Shown: positions 51,063 through 61,476, counted from the stretch's first letter. The stretch is 64,000 bases of DNA from Notoacmeibacter marinus (GCF_002238045.1 NZ_NBYO01000001.1:248001-312000), one strand, 5' to 3'. Translations and numbers: made by a program. The notes: generated by a model not told the origin, from the letters alone.

Positions 51063-51911
51063 TTACGCTTTCGTTTCAAGGTTCTGAAACATCGGCGTCC
51101 GAAATTTCAGTTGTGCATGAATGTCGCCGCCCAACCCGTAGCGTCCGATCGCACCGCCGTAGTTCATCTGGCTGCTCATCCAAAGAACGACGATATTGAT
51201 GACGCGGTTGGCGCCCGCCCGGCTAGACGGTGGAAAGGGATCGGGCAGCGTGGCGGCAAAGCGCGCATGACCGGAATCGTCCGTCACGAAGACATTGGGG
51301 ATGCCGAGCGGTCCCGGTCGTGTCGGGCCTTCCGGGTCGAGATCATGCGCGCGCAATGTCATGATCGTATAAAGCGAACGCGGCAGCAGGTTTTCGAACT
51401 CGCAGACGAAGCCCGCGGCGCGGTCGCCATCCTCCAATGTCACATTCAAGGTTCCCCGCGCCGCGGCCCATTGGCCCAGCGTGACCGGCTTTCGCAATTG
51501 CCGCCCGTGCTCCGGCAGAAAATCGGGGATCGGCGCTCGATGAAACGGATAGCTCGGCCGGCAGTCGGAATTGGCGTCCGGGAACTGCTCGGGTGCAAAT
51601 ACCATCGGATAGTTCGAACATGGCAGCGGCAATGGCAGAGTATGCAGAACCTTGCTGGCGAGCCGTTCCGGCAATGGCTTGTCGGGGCAGAAGCGCTCGA
51701 CCATGTCGTAGGGCGCTCTGTCGCCGAACGGCGGCACGTCGCTGCTGGCGGCCACGATCGCGCCACCCCATTCGGTCTTCACGCCTCCGGTCGCATCCCG
51801 ATCGTTGATCGCACCGATCACAATGAAATTGCCGTTCTCATCCATCACTTCACTCGGTGGATAGAGCGGACCCTGCGTGGTGAGATCGAATGTGTATTCG
51901 TGACGGCTCAT
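51063..51911 (-). CDS. Unknown protein in the AfsA-like cluster
   Basis: The 282-residue protein begins at the ATG 51911; the frame is open to 51953. It is rich in Pro and aromatic residues and beta-rich. The cytoplasmic-looking sequence has segments FVCEFENLLPRSLYTIMTLR and VINIVVLWMSSQMNYGGAIG. No motif points to an enzyme class I can name. It lies between the AfsA-like protein and the tautomerase on the same strand, 30-62 bases from each. Confidence 0.6.
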   Translation of the reverse strand: MSRHEYTFDLTTQGPLYPPSEVMDENGNFIVIGAINDRDATGGVKTEWGGAIVAASSDVPPFGDRAPYDMVERFCPDKPLPERLASKVLHTLPLPLPCSNYPMVFAPEQFPDANSDCRPSYPFHRAPIPDFLPEHGRQLRKPVTLGQWAAARGTLNVTLEDGDRAAGFVCEFENLLPRSLYTIMTLRAHDLDPEGPTRPGPLGIPNVFVTDDSGHARFAATLPDPFPPSSRAGANRVINIVVLWMSSQMNYGGAIGRYGLGGDIHAQLKFRTPMFQNLETKA

Positions 51912-51973
51912 GGATATCTTCCGAAGATAGCCGGGTGCGCGAAGAGGGCGCACCCGGTCCGTAAGGCGGTCGG

Positions 51974-52747
51974 TCAGGCCACGCGCGCCGGTTTGGCGCC
52001 GTCGCTCTGGCCCTGCAAAGCGAACTGGGTTGCGGAAATGGCCAGCGCCGCTTCCCTTTCCGAAATCACCTGATGGGGGAAGACGGTGAAGGCGCAGCCG
52101 ATCCGGGTTCTGGCCTCACCGCCTTGGTAAAGCAGCATCTCGACTTCGAACTTACGCCGCCTTTCGTTGATGTCCTTGGTCAGAACGCGGTATTCGATGT
52201 GGGCCGGCAGGGGAAAGACAAAGCCCAGGAATTCCGTGGTGATGGACTTGATGACGAAGTACGTCTTCTCGTTCACGCCATCCATGAAGAATTTTTCCGT
52301 GACGGCTAGGAAAGCCTGCCGTCCCGCTTCCACCAGCAACATGCCCTGAACATGCTGGCCGGTCTGATGGTCGCCCATCAGCTCGCATTTCTCATCGATG
52401 CAGATATCGACATGGAAGGTGTCGTCCGCCGCACGTACCGGCACGCCAATCAGGGTATTACAGGGATTCTTCTTATGCGACAGAGCCGGTTCGGCGCGAT
52501 CCGGCAGGGTCCTGAGATCGGCCGCGTCCCACCTTTTGCCGGTCGGGTCAAACGCATCGATACGGCGGACCAGATCGGCGATGTCAGAGTCCGGCACGCC
52601 CTGGCCCGCGAACAGGCGGATCGGGCCGGGCAACACCTGCTCGGGCAACTCCAGCATGGTGAGCATCTGGCTGAGCGTGACCGCACGCTTGGAACTCGTA
52701 AACTCTGCAAATTTGTCAGCGACAATGACCAACGTATTGGAAGTCAT
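51974..52747 (-). CDS. AfsA-like hotdog-fold protein
   Basis: The 257-residue protein carries an A-factor synthase-type hotdog domain at about 95-235. Its signature is CELMGDHQTGQHVQGMLLVE followed by AGRQAFLAVTEKFF, matching the DH...E..RQ pattern of AfsA. Streptomyces AfsA-type enzymes join a 3-ketoacyl chain to a glycerol phosphate as the first step to butyrolactone signals. Only one hotdog repeat is clear; the classic enzyme has two. The ATG at 52747 is preferred because the extension to 52957 is not family-like. Confidence 0.7.
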   Translation of the reverse strand: MTSNTLVIVADKFAEFTSSKRAVTLSQMLTMLELPEQVLPGPIRLFAGQGVPDSDIADLVRRIDAFDPTGKRWDAADLRTLPDRAEPALSHKKNPCNTLIGVPVRAADDTFHVDICIDEKCELMGDHQTGQHVQGMLLVEAGRQAFLAVTEKFFMDGVNEKTYFVIKSITTEFLGFVFPLPAHIEYRVLTKDINERRRKFEVEMLLYQGGEARTRIGCAFTVFPHQVISEREAALAISATQFALQGQSDGAKPARVA

Positions 52748-52775
52748 GACACATGTCCTTTGAAGATCTGAGATT

Positions 52776-53387
52776 TCAGGCCGCGCGTTTGGCGGTTTCC
52801 GCGTAGATTTTCGTATAAAGACCGTCGGTTCCTCCAGTGATGTACTGGTCGCCAGCCTGCTGCACGATGGTGCGGTAGCGTTCGGACGAAAACACGGCGC
52901 CGTAGCGGTCCGGATCGGTCGAAAAGCCGGAAACGAACATGACCCCGGGCTGACCACTGATCACCGAATGGTAGGCCAGGAACGTCTCAACCTCATCGGC
53001 GCTGCGAACCACGTCGAAGATCGTTTCGTCCCGCCACTGTCGATAGGCGTCCATCTGGTCAGGCTTGACCTCGACATGGCGCAGTTGAAGATAAGGCGTA
53101 TCGGGCAGGCTCGTTTTGCAGGCTTTCGGCGCCTCGACGAAATGCAGCACTTCGCGCTTTACGTCGCCGGCGAGATATTGCGCATATCGCTTCAGTTGTG
53201 GCGCCAGAGTTTTCTGTAGAACGCCAAGTGCCGTATCCGAATCGAGCGGCTCCAGCAGGACCACTTCGTCGTCATCGAGTGCAACGAAAACGCGTGCATC
53301 TGCCGATACTTCCAGATCGGTCGCCAGAATTTCGGCCTTACCGGTCTTGGTGGGAAATCTTGATATCATGAGAATGTCTGCAGCCAT
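52776..53387 (-). CDS. Unknown protein with a dimeric alpha-beta barrel-like end
   Basis: The 203-residue protein starts at the ATG 53387. The C-terminal half (about 100-190), with YLQLRHVEVKPDQMDAYRQW and later VMFVSGF, has the pattern of a ferredoxin-like dimeric barrel domain. The first half is acidic and mixed. I cannot assign an activity. It is the first gene of the cluster leading to the AfsA-like gene 28 bases downstream. Confidence 0.6.
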   Translation of the reverse strand: MAADILMISRFPTKTGKAEILATDLEVSADARVFVALDDDEVVLLEPLDSDTALGVLQKTLAPQLKRYAQYLAGDVKREVLHFVEAPKACKTSLPDTPYLQLRHVEVKPDQMDAYRQWRDETIFDVVRSADEVETFLAYHSVISGQPGVMFVSGFSTDPDRYGAVFSSERYRTIVQQAGDQYITGGTDGLYTKIYAETAKRAA

Positions 53388-53573
53388 GCCAGTCTCCATC
53401 TATCGGTACGGCGTGCCGCCCCTCATTCTATCAAAGGGTTGCGGCCGCGAGCGGGTTACGAGGCAAGGTTGCCATTTTCCTGAATCGGAATCTTTAACCA
53501 ATAACGCAAAGACGTTTTTCAATTTTGGAAAATGATCGCTTCTTCGGATCGCCCGACCGCATCCGAAACGGCT

Positions 53574-54518
53574 TCAATGTCCCTGAAGTCTGGAGCGGTT
53601 TGCGATGATCAGATCGCTCAGGAAATCCGCCATGACGCGTGTGCGCCGCGCTTGCGCAAGATCGGACTGGATGACCAGATAAATCGGCTGATCGATGCCG
53701 ATATCGGCGTCGACACAGGTCAACCCAGCTCCTTCCGCCAGGAAGTGGGGGATCACGGCCAATCCGAGCCCCGCTGCCGTTGCTGCAATTTGAGTCGAAA
53801 GCGACGTCGTGGTGATCACGGGCTGGCGCCCACGCAGTATGCGCTCCACCCACTGGGCCGCAGGAAGATGGGCCTGAACCTCCCCCCAGCTGACGAAACT
53901 GTCGGACTCGTAATTGCCGCGATCGCTATCCGCCTGTCGCGTCGCAAGATAGTCGCTGCTTGCGTAAAGCCCGTATCCCAATGTGCCAAGACGCCGGATC
54001 GCAACGTTGCCACGGGTGGGCTTGACCATTCTGACGGCAAGGTCGGCGTCCCGCCGATGAACGTTGACGGCCGTGATATCGGTGACGATCTCGACCATGA
54101 GCCTGGGATGGAGCTTTCGAAACTCTGGCAATGCCGGCAGGATCAATGTCGTTGCCAGATTTTCAGCGGTCGCGAGCCGTACCTTGCCGGTCAGATAGGG
54201 GTGATGGTTGACGCTGGCGCCCAAGGCGCGGGCCGCCTCTTCGAGAGCTTCGGCCTTCTCCACCAGTTCGGCCCCATCCTCGGTCAACTGATAGCCCGAT
54301 TGCTGCCGAACGAAGAGCGGTACATCCAATGCCGCTTCCAGTCGGTCGATCCGGCGCGACAGCGTCGCAATGCCGATATTCAATGTTTGTGCGGCTGCGC
54401 TGAGCGTGCCGTAACGCGCAACGGCAAGAAAAGACCGGGCGTCGTCCCAAACGAGATTGTTGCGGCCTGATTTTTCAGAAACGGAAATCACGTTATCGGA
54501 TTTGTCTAATTCTTTCAT
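53574..54518 (-). CDS. LysR-family transcriptional regulator
   Basis: The 314-residue protein has an N-terminal winged HTH (about 22-80, [21 protein letters not shown]) and an effector-binding domain. The ATG at 54518 is favoured; upstream codons to 54581 overlap the divergent promoter. It reads away from the aldo/keto reductase operon and toward the AfsA-like cluster, which lies 186 bases beyond its stop. It most likely controls the divergent operon. Confidence 0.88.
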   Translation of the reverse strand: MKELDKSDNVISVSEKSGRNNLVWDDARSFLAVARYGTLSAAAQTLNIGIATLSRRIDRLEAALDVPLFVRQQSGYQLTEDGAELVEKAEALEEAARALGASVNHHPYLTGKVRLATAENLATTLILPALPEFRKLHPRLMVEIVTDITAVNVHRRDADLAVRMVKPTRGNVAIRRLGTLGYGLYASSDYLATRQADSDRGNYESDSFVSWGEVQAHLPAAQWVERILRGRQPVITTTSLSTQIAATAAGLGLAVIPHFLAEGAGLTCVDADIGIDQPIYLVIQSDLAQARRTRVMADFLSDLIIANRSRLQGH

Positions 54519-54565
54519 TTTTAGAATGTGCCACCTTCTCCTGCGCTGAGACAAGGAGGACAAGC

Positions 54566-55549
54566 ATGAAAAAACGCACACTCGGACAGGACCTGACGGT
54601 CTCAGCCATCGGCCTGGGCTGCATGGGCATGAGCGAATTTTACGGCCCGCGGGACGATGAAGAGTCGATGGACGTGCTGGCCCGCGCCGCCGAACTGGGC
54701 ATCGATTTCTTCGATACCGCCGACATGTACGGCCCCCATCACAATGAGGAGCTGCTCGGCGCGTTTTTGCGGACGACCAGCGCTCCCATCAAGATCGCCA
54801 CGAAATTCGGCATCGTCCGCAAAGCCGGCGAATACAAACGCCAACTGGACAATAGCGCCGCCTATGCCCGCAAGGCATGCGAAGCCTCGCTGCGGCGGCT
54901 CGGGATCGATTGTATCGATCTGTATTACGTTCATCGCGTCAATGGCGGTCAGCCGATAGAGGCGACGATGGAAGGCCTCGCCGCCCTGGTCGAGGAAGGC
55001 AAGATCGCAAGAATCGGGCTGTGCGAGGTCAGCGCGGATACGCTGCGACGTGCCCACGCCGTTCATCCCGTCACAGCCGTTCAGACCGAGTATTCGCTAT
55101 GGTCCCGCCACGTCGAAGCCGACATCCTGCCGACTTGCCGTGAGCTGGGAATCGGCTTCGTTCCCTATTCGCCGCTCGGCCGCGGCTTTCTCACCGGGCG
55201 CTTCCAGAGCGATCATGATTTCGAGAGCGGCGATTTTCGCGCCGCGCTGCCGCGTTTCGAGCGTGAGGCGATCAGCAAGAACCGGCGGATTGCCGACGTC
55301 ATTGCCGATATGGCCGCGGAGAAAGGCTGCACACCCGCGCAGATCTCCCTGGCCTGGCTACTCGCCAAGGGCGACGACATCGTTCCCATCCCCGGTACCA
55401 AGCAGTTGACCTATCTCGAAGAAAACGCTGCGGCGGCCAATATCCGCATGAGCGCAAGAGAATGCGAGCGACTGGAATCTGCGGTCGAACGACTGCCCGT
55501 GGCGGGAGAGCGGTACACCAAAGAAGGCATGAAGGGTGTGGACGCATGA
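54566..55549 (+). CDS. Aldo/keto reductase
   Basis: The 327-residue NADPH-dependent oxidoreductase has [17 protein letters not shown] with the catalytic Asp and Tyr, IATKFG with Lys and YYVHRV with His. The cofactor end is [16 protein letters not shown]. It resembles YajO/AKR13-type enzymes that reduce aldehydes and ketones. GGAGG lies before the start. It overlaps the next gene by four bases. Confidence 0.9.
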   Translation: MKKRTLGQDLTVSAIGLGCMGMSEFYGPRDDEESMDVLARAAELGIDFFDTADMYGPHHNEELLGAFLRTTSAPIKIATKFGIVRKAGEYKRQLDNSAAYARKACEASLRRLGIDCIDLYYVHRVNGGQPIEATMEGLAALVEEGKIARIGLCEVSADTLRRAHAVHPVTAVQTEYSLWSRHVEADILPTCRELGIGFVPYSPLGRGFLTGRFQSDHDFESGDFRAALPRFEREAISKNRRIADVIADMAAEKGCTPAQISLAWLLAKGDDIVPIPGTKQLTYLEENAAAANIRMSARECERLESAVERLPVAGERYTKEGMKGVDA

Positions 55550-55941
55550 ACGGGATGCAGCGTGACAGCGAGGAGCGCACGCGCCGGGCATTGGCTCTTC
55601 TGGACCGGCTGGAATCGGGCGCGCCGAACCGGGTGACCGCCAATCTGAAAGCGTTCGACGAGGAAGCGGTCGACCTGATTTTGGGCTTCGCCTTTGCCGA
55701 TATCGTCAGCCGGGATGGCCTCGACCTTCGAACGCGCGAAATGCTGACGGTCGCAATGCTCAGCGCGATGGGAACTGCTCCTGGACAGCTCGATTTCCAT
55801 ATGCGCGCCGCCATGAATTGCGGCGTCAAACGTTCCGAGATCGTCGAGATCGTTTACCAGGTCGCGGTTTATGCCGGTGTTCCCGCCGCCATGAACGCCA
55901 TCACCTCCGCCAAGAAGGCGTTCGCCGCGGCCGACGCCTGA
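55546..55941 (+). CDS. Carboxymuconolactone decarboxylase family protein
   Basis: The 131-residue protein has the AhpD/CMD helical fold: [19 protein letters not shown], then [11 protein letters not shown] and a histidine in [18 protein letters not shown]. The CxxC of AhpD is absent, so a decarboxylase or lactone-processing role is more likely than peroxidase support. It overlaps the aldo/keto reductase gene by four bases. Confidence 0.85.
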   Translation: MNGMQRDSEERTRRALALLDRLESGAPNRVTANLKAFDEEAVDLILGFAFADIVSRDGLDLRTREMLTVAMLSAMGTAPGQLDFHMRAAMNCGVKRSEIVEIVYQVAVYAGVPAAMNAITSAKKAFAAADA

Positions 55942-55966
55942 GCCCCCAAAGGAAGAGTTTATCGAT

Positions 55967-57154
55967 ATGCACGATAACATCTCAGATGCCGACTGGCGCT
56001 CATGGATCGCCGTTTGCGCTCTCGGTATAGGCAGCTTCGCCATTGTGACGGCGGAACTCGCTCCCATCGGCCTGCTTTCGTTAATCAGTGACGATCTGGG
56101 CGTGCCAACCGGCCAGGTTGGCCTGATCGTCACCCTTTACGCCTGGATCGCAGCCGGCGCCGCCATTGCATCCGCCGTGTGGCTTGGCGGCATGCCACGC
56201 CGGCCGCTTCTGGTCGGTCTCATGCTGGTCCTTGCCATATCGGGGGTTGCCGCAGCGTTTGCCGACCGGTTCGCCTCGCTTATGGCGGCACGGATCGTCG
56301 GCGCGTTCGCCCATGGGGCGTTCTGGGCGATGATCGGCACATTGGGAGCGCAGATCGTGCCGAAAAAGAATGTCGGACTGGCGACATCGATCATATTCGG
56401 CGGTGTGTCCGCCGCCAGCGTTCTAGGCGTTCCGATGGCCAACTTCATCGGTGTCGCGTCCGGCTGGCGGATGGCCTTCGCCATTATCGGCGCGCTTTCC
56501 CTGCTTGTCGCCGTGGCAATATGGCTGACCGTGCCGCGACTGGCGGGACGTGGCGGAATCGGCGCGCAGGCGCTGTTGCGCGTTCTGGCGGATCGTCGTT
56601 TTCAGAAGATCTTTCTGGCGACCCTTCTCGCGATCACGTCGCATTTCATGGCCTTCACCTATATCGAGCCGTTTCTCATCGGCCCGGCTGGTGTGAGCGG
56701 CCATGTGGTCGCCCCTCTGCTATTGGCCTTCGGCGCATCCGGGCTGGCCGCTAATGTTCTGACCGGCGCCATGATCGATCTGCGGCTAAAGGCCATCGTG
56801 ACGAGCGCGCTCGTTCTGACCTGCGGCGCGCTTTTGGCGCTTGCAATGAGCGCGCCCTATCTCGGCGTTCTGGGTATTGGCGTCCTTCTGATGCTCTGGG
56901 GCGGCGCCATTGCCGCCATCCTGGTCGGACTTCAGACCTGGATTCTCAAGGAAGCAGGGCAGGATGCGCTTCAGGCGTCGGCGATCTACGTGGCGCTCTT
57001 CAACGCCGCGATCGGTCTCGGCGCGGCGCTGGGCGCAGCGTTCCTGAGCGCGACCGGGCTGTCCGGACTGCTGCTTCTGGCCGCCTTGATCATCGGCGTC
57101 GGCGTCTTCGCCATCGCCTTCCTTCGCGAGCCCGGCCCCGTGCCGGCGGAATAG
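55967..57154 (+). CDS. MFS transporter (drug/sugar efflux type)
   Basis: The 395-residue protein has twelve predicted membrane segments. Its front half has FAIVTAELAPIGLLSLISDD and VGLIVTLYAWIAAGAA, as in the SotB/YdhP efflux group of the DHA1 type. It lies 25 bases after the decarboxylase gene, so it may export a product or substrate of that small operon. Confidence 0.88.
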   Translation: MHDNISDADWRSWIAVCALGIGSFAIVTAELAPIGLLSLISDDLGVPTGQVGLIVTLYAWIAAGAAIASAVWLGGMPRRPLLVGLMLVLAISGVAAAFADRFASLMAARIVGAFAHGAFWAMIGTLGAQIVPKKNVGLATSIIFGGVSAASVLGVPMANFIGVASGWRMAFAIIGALSLLVAVAIWLTVPRLAGRGGIGAQALLRVLADRRFQKIFLATLLAITSHFMAFTYIEPFLIGPAGVSGHVVAPLLLAFGASGLAANVLTGAMIDLRLKAIVTSALVLTCGALLALAMSAPYLGVLGIGVLLMLWGGAIAAILVGLQTWILKEAGQDALQASAIYVALFNAAIGLGAALGAAFLSATGLSGLLLLAALIIGVGVFAIAFLREPGPVPAE

Positions 57155-57191
57155 CTGGCAAGCCGCGCTTCGTCGGCCGGGCGACAAACGT

Positions 57192-58496
57192 TCACCGGGC
57201 TGGTCGCAGGCGCGCGCCGATGGCGTGCATCGCCGAAGCGCCGAACTCGTAATAAACGGCTTTGGCGCTTGTCATCCGTTCAGAATAGTCTTCGATGAGC
57301 GGCAGCGGCAATTCCGCTTCGTTCCCGTTCAGGAGATAGCGCGCCGCTGCTGCCCCCAGAACCGTTCCGGGTGCGATGCCGCGTCCCGAATAGCCGAAAA
57401 TGGAGAGCCCGGAAGGCCCGAGCGCCAGCGCCTTCGGCAGATGGTCCGCCGTCATGGCGATCCGCCCGCTCCATTCGTGCTCGAATGGCATGTCGGCAAG
57501 AGCCGGATAGAGCGCCCTCAATTTCCGCCGCGCCCAGCCGCCATGGATGCGCCCGCCCGGCCCCTGCCCGTAGCCCATACCGCCGACGATCAGTCGCCCG
57601 GCGCGGTCCAGCCGGATCGACGACATGACCAACGCCGTGTCCCAGCAACCCTCTTTGCCCGGGAGAATCGTTTCCAAAAGCTCGGCCGGAAGCGGCCGGG
57701 TCGCGAACTGGCAATAATTCACTGGGACATAGCGGGATGCGCCCTGCGCCGCCCATGCCGTATCGTAGGCGTTCGTCGCCTGCAGCAGCGCACCGGCTCG
57801 CACGGTATGATCGCCGGCCTGCACCGACCAGGCGCCGCTGTTCCATTCCGCTGAACGGACGGGCGTATCGGAATAGATCATCGCGCCCCGTCGAAGCGCC
57901 GCGCGCGCCAGGCCGTGGCAATAGGCGAGCGGCTGGATCGTTCCGGCCTTCGGGTTCCAGAGCGCGCCGTGAAAGGCGTCCGATCCGGTGCGTTGGCGGG
58001 CTTGCTCTGCATCCAGAAGATGCAGCGCCGCGCCGAACGTGTTGCCCTGCCGATGCCGCTTTTCCAGATCCGCCAGCCCACCTGGCGAATGCGCCAGATG
58101 CAACGTGCCGGCGCGCGTTGCCTCGCAATCGATCCCTTCGCGCGCGATAATCTCGAAGACGCGGTCCGGCCCTTCCGCAAGCGCATCGATCAGGCGGCGA
58201 CCGTCCGTTTCACCCATCTGCGCGATGATCGTTTCCGGTGGCAGCCAAAGACCCGCATTGACGAGGCCGACATTCCTGCCCGACCCGCCATAACCGATGG
58301 AGCGCGCTTCCAGAACGGCGACCGACGCGCCGAGGCGCGCTGCTTCGAGCGCGGCGGCGCAGCCGGTGAACCCGCCGCCGACGATCGCCAGATCGACGTT
58401 CAGGTCCTCGTTCAGCGCGATGGCCGGCGTACTCTTGGCTAGCGTGGCAGGCCAGAGGCCGGCTTCGGTCCGGACGGTTGCTTCACTGCCTGTCAT
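57192..58496 (-). CDS. FAD-dependent amine/amino acid oxidoreductase (DAO fold)
   Basis: The 434-residue protein has an N-terminal dinucleotide site VDLAIVGGGFTGCAAALEAA and a second signature SIGYGGSGRNVGLVNAG, typical of the PuuB/OrdL group. The C-terminal GYSGRGIAPGTVLG contacts FAD. Substrate is probably an amine or N-methyl amino acid. The ATG at 58496 is preferred over upstream codons to 58547. It is convergent with the MFS gene. Confidence 0.87.
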   Translation of the reverse strand: MTGSEATVRTEAGLWPATLAKSTPAIALNEDLNVDLAIVGGGFTGCAAALEAARLGASVAVLEARSIGYGGSGRNVGLVNAGLWLPPETIIAQMGETDGRRLIDALAEGPDRVFEIIAREGIDCEATRAGTLHLAHSPGGLADLEKRHRQGNTFGAALHLLDAEQARQRTGSDAFHGALWNPKAGTIQPLAYCHGLARAALRRGAMIYSDTPVRSAEWNSGAWSVQAGDHTVRAGALLQATNAYDTAWAAQGASRYVPVNYCQFATRPLPAELLETILPGKEGCWDTALVMSSIRLDRAGRLIVGGMGYGQGPGGRIHGGWARRKLRALYPALADMPFEHEWSGRIAMTADHLPKALALGPSGLSIFGYSGRGIAPGTVLGAAAARYLLNGNEAELPLPLIEDYSERMTSAKAVYYEFGASAMHAIGARLRPAR

Positions 58497-58616
58497 CTCG
58501 TGGTCCACCCGCACCCGCCAGCGCCTGCCGGATCGGCTTTGCAACACCGGCTCGACTTGCGGCCATCCTAGCCATGCGCGGCTTGCCGCGACAGACCCTC
58601 CATGGCCGCGCGGCGC

Positions 58617-59459
58617 TCACACGCCGGCAAAACGCTGGGCGTGCCAGCGCAGATGATCGTCCATGAAGGTCGAGATGAAGAAATAGCTGTGATCGTAGCC
58701 GGGCTGCAGGCGCAGGGTCAGATCGATACCGGCCGCCTGGCAGGCATCGGCCAGCCGTTCGGGCTGCAGCTGCTCTTTCAGGAAATTGTCGTCCGCCCCC
58801 TGATCGACGAAGAGAGCCGGCACACGCGCGCCGTCCTCGATCAGCGCCACCGCATCGTGCTTGCGCCAGGCGGTTCTGTCATCGCCGAGATAGGCCGGCA
58901 GCGCCTTTTGCCCCCACGGCACTTCGCCCGGCGCGACGATGGGCGCGAAGGCCGACACGGCCCTGAACCGGTCGGGATGGCTGAGACCGATCGTCAGCGC
59001 GCCGTGCCCGCCCATGGAATGACCCATGATCGACTGGCTCGACGCATCCATCGGAAAATGCTCGGCGACGACGACCGGCAGTTCCTTCGTGACATAGGAC
59101 CACATGCGGTAGTTCTGCGCATAGGGCGCTTCGGTCGCATCGACATAGAAGCCGGCGCCGATCCCGAAATCGTAGGCGCCTTCGGGATCGTCCGGCACGC
59201 CCTCACCACGCGGAGACGTGTCCGGGGCGATGAAGATCAGGCCGAGTTCGGCACAGGCCCGCCGGTACTCGCCCTTTTCCATCACATTGGCGTGGGTGCA
59301 GGTGAGGCCCGACAGATACCAGACGGCCGGCAGCAGTGCGCCCTCCGCATGATCGGGGACGAAGACGGCGAACATCATCTCCGTCTTCGTTTCGCTGCTA
59401 TTGTGGCGGCAAACATATTGGGTGCCGCCATGGCTGCGGTTCTGGCTGACGATCTGCAT
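58617..59459 (-). CDS. fghA: S-formylglutathione hydrolase
   Basis: The 280-residue esterase has the nucleophile elbow IMGHSMGGHGAL, LSGLTCTHANVM near the oxyanion hole and catalytic Asp/His near DQGADDNFL and GYDHSYFFI. It hydrolyses S-formylglutathione to formate and glutathione in formaldehyde oxidation. It shares an end base with the NYN gene upstream and belongs with adhC two genes away. Confidence 0.95.
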   Translation of the reverse strand: MQIVSQNRSHGGTQYVCRHNSSETKTEMMFAVFVPDHAEGALLPAVWYLSGLTCTHANVMEKGEYRRACAELGLIFIAPDTSPRGEGVPDDPEGAYDFGIGAGFYVDATEAPYAQNYRMWSYVTKELPVVVAEHFPMDASSQSIMGHSMGGHGALTIGLSHPDRFRAVSAFAPIVAPGEVPWGQKALPAYLGDDRTAWRKHDAVALIEDGARVPALFVDQGADDNFLKEQLQPERLADACQAAGIDLTLRLQPGYDHSYFFISTFMDDHLRWHAQRFAGV

Positions 59460-60226
59460 CAGGTCTTCTTCGCTTTGTTCGCAGGCTGGCGGGATGAACT
59501 CTGGTCTGCAGGTCTTTTGCGCATTCGCGCAGGCGACGACTTCAAATCGACTTCGTAACGGTCGATTCGCTTGAGAAGCCCGCTGAGATTCCCGCTGCCG
59601 AAATTGCGCGAATCGAAATCAGGATGGTTTGCGATCAATTGCTGGCCGAGACGACCCAATTGATGCCAGTCCGATTCTTCGCCAAGTGCGGAAATCGCGG
59701 CTTCGATCAATGGTATCGCTTCCATCGGCATCTGTTTGGATGTGTTGTCGAGGGTCGCCTCGCCGGTATCCTGCCTTTCGGCGCTCGCCTGAAGATTCTC
59801 GATGAAGATGAAGCGTTTGCAGGCATTGCGGAACGCATCGGGCGTCTTCCGCTCGCCGATGCCGTAAACATCCAGTCCCTGCTCGCGGATACGGCTTGCC
59901 AGTCGCGTGAAATCACTATCCGACGAGACCAGAACGAACCCGTCGAAACGGTTGGAGTGCAGCAAGTCCATGGCATCGATCACCAGGGCGATATCCGATG
60001 CGTTCTTGCCTGTCGTGTTGGCGGATTGCTGGTGGGGCACAATCGCCAGACTGGCCGTCGTATCCAGCCAGCCCTTCATCCGCGGCGAGGAAAAATCACC
60101 GTAGAGACGGCGCACGGCCGCTTCTCCCAAGGTGGCGATTTCAACGAAAATGGCCTTGGCCGCCTTGGGCGAGGTGTTGTCGGCGTCGATCAGAACGGCC
60201 AGGAGCGGGGTGTCGCGCTCCGCCAT
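59459..60226 (-). CDS. NYN-domain (LabA/DUF88-like) protein with OST-HTH/LOTUS-like end
   Basis: The 255-residue protein has a NYN nuclease-type domain (about 1-140): LLAVLIDADNTSP, ASDIALVIDAMDLLH and VSSDSDFTRLA carry the conserved aspartates. The C-terminus (about 165-235, WHQLGRLGQQLIANHPDF) is a LOTUS/OST-HTH-like RNA-binding domain. It sits between adhC and fghA in one operon. A link to formaldehyde oxidation is not obvious. Confidence 0.83.
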   Translation of the reverse strand: MAERDTPLLAVLIDADNTSPKAAKAIFVEIATLGEAAVRRLYGDFSSPRMKGWLDTTASLAIVPHQQSANTTGKNASDIALVIDAMDLLHSNRFDGFVLVSSDSDFTRLASRIREQGLDVYGIGERKTPDAFRNACKRFIFIENLQASAERQDTGEATLDNTSKQMPMEAIPLIEAAISALGEESDWHQLGRLGQQLIANHPDFDSRNFGSGNLSGLLKRIDRYEVDLKSSPARMRKRPADQSSSRQPANKAKKT

Positions 60227-60228
60227 CC

Positions 60229-61338
60229 TCAATAGACCACGACGGCGCGGATCGACTTGCCTTCATGCATCAGGTCGAAGCCCCTATTGATGTCTTCGAG
60301 GTCGAGGCGGTGGGTGATCATCGGATCGATGGCGATCTTTCCGTCCATATACCAGTCGACGATCTGCGGCACATCGGTGCGGCCCCGCGCGCCGCCGAAG
60401 GCCGTGCCTTTCCAGACACGGCCGGTGACGAGCTGGAACGGGCGGGTGGAGATTTCCTTGCCGGCTTCGGCCACGCCGATCACGACGGAGACGCCCCAGC
60501 CGCGATGGCAGGCTTCCAGGGCCTGGCGCATGACGGTGGTGTTGCCCGTGCAGTCGAAGGTGTAATCGGCGCCGCCATCCAGCATCTCGACCAGATGGGC
60601 AACAATGTCCCCGTCGATCTCTTTCGGATTGACGAAGTCGGTCATGCCGAACTTCTCGCCCCATTCCTTCTTGTCGTTGTTGAGGTCGACGCCGACAATG
60701 CGGTTCGCACCGACCATTCTGGCGCCCTGCACGACGTTCAGGCCGATGCCACCGAGGCCGAAGACCACGACATTCGCGCCCGGCTCGATCTTGGCCGTAT
60801 TGACCACCGCGCCGACACCGGTCGTGACGCCGCAGCCAATATAGCAGGCGGTATCGAACGGGGCGTCCTCGCGGATCTTCGCCAGCGCGATCTCCGGCAG
60901 AACCGTGTAGTTGGAGAAGGTCGAGCAGCCCATATAGTGGTAGACGGTCTGGCCCTTGTAGGAAAAGCGGGACGTGCCGTCCGGCATGACGCCCTTGCCC
61001 TGGGTGGCGCGGATCGCGGTGCAGAGATTGGTCTTCTGCGACAGGCAGCTTTTGCACTGCCGGCATTCGGGCGTGTAGAGCGGAATGACGTGATCGCCTT
61101 CCTTGACGCTGGTCACGCCGGGGCCGACCTCGCGGACGATGCCGCAGCCCTCATGGCCGAGGATCGACGGAAAGATGCCCTCGCTGTCGAAACCGTCGAG
61201 CGTATAGGCGTCGGTGTGGCAGATGCCCGTCGCCTTGATCTCGACCAGCACTTCGCCGGCCTTCGGGCCGTCAAGGTCCAGTTCGACGATCTCGAGCGGC
61301 TTCTTGGCCTCGAACGCAACGGCTGCGCGCGTCTTCAT
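60229..61338 (-). CDS. adhC: S-(hydroxymethyl)glutathione dehydrogenase (class III ADH)
   Basis: The 369-residue enzyme oxidises the formaldehyde-glutathione adduct with NAD. Catalytic zinc ligands are in [13 protein letters not shown] and GHEGCGIV; structural zinc cysteines in [15 protein letters not shown]; the nucleotide site is [14 protein letters not shown]. Length and sequence match class III throughout. It heads the operon with the NYN protein and fghA. Confidence 0.96.
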   Translation of the reverse strand: MKTRAAVAFEAKKPLEIVELDLDGPKAGEVLVEIKATGICHTDAYTLDGFDSEGIFPSILGHEGCGIVREVGPGVTSVKEGDHVIPLYTPECRQCKSCLSQKTNLCTAIRATQGKGVMPDGTSRFSYKGQTVYHYMGCSTFSNYTVLPEIALAKIREDAPFDTACYIGCGVTTGVGAVVNTAKIEPGANVVVFGLGGIGLNVVQGARMVGANRIVGVDLNNDKKEWGEKFGMTDFVNPKEIDGDIVAHLVEMLDGGADYTFDCTGNTTVMRQALEACHRGWGVSVVIGVAEAGKEISTRPFQLVTGRVWKGTAFGGARGRTDVPQIVDWYMDGKIAIDPMITHRLDLEDINRGFDLMHEGKSIRAVVVY

Positions 61339-61476
61339 GGCGATCCCTCCCCAATTTGGTCTCCGACCTCAGGCGTAGGCGAAAAGATCATAGATTTTCA
61401 AGCGTGACGAGCGCATGTTTCAATCGAATCTCTCTATCACCAATCTGGCTTTGCCGTTTGGCTCGACCGTCCCTCG

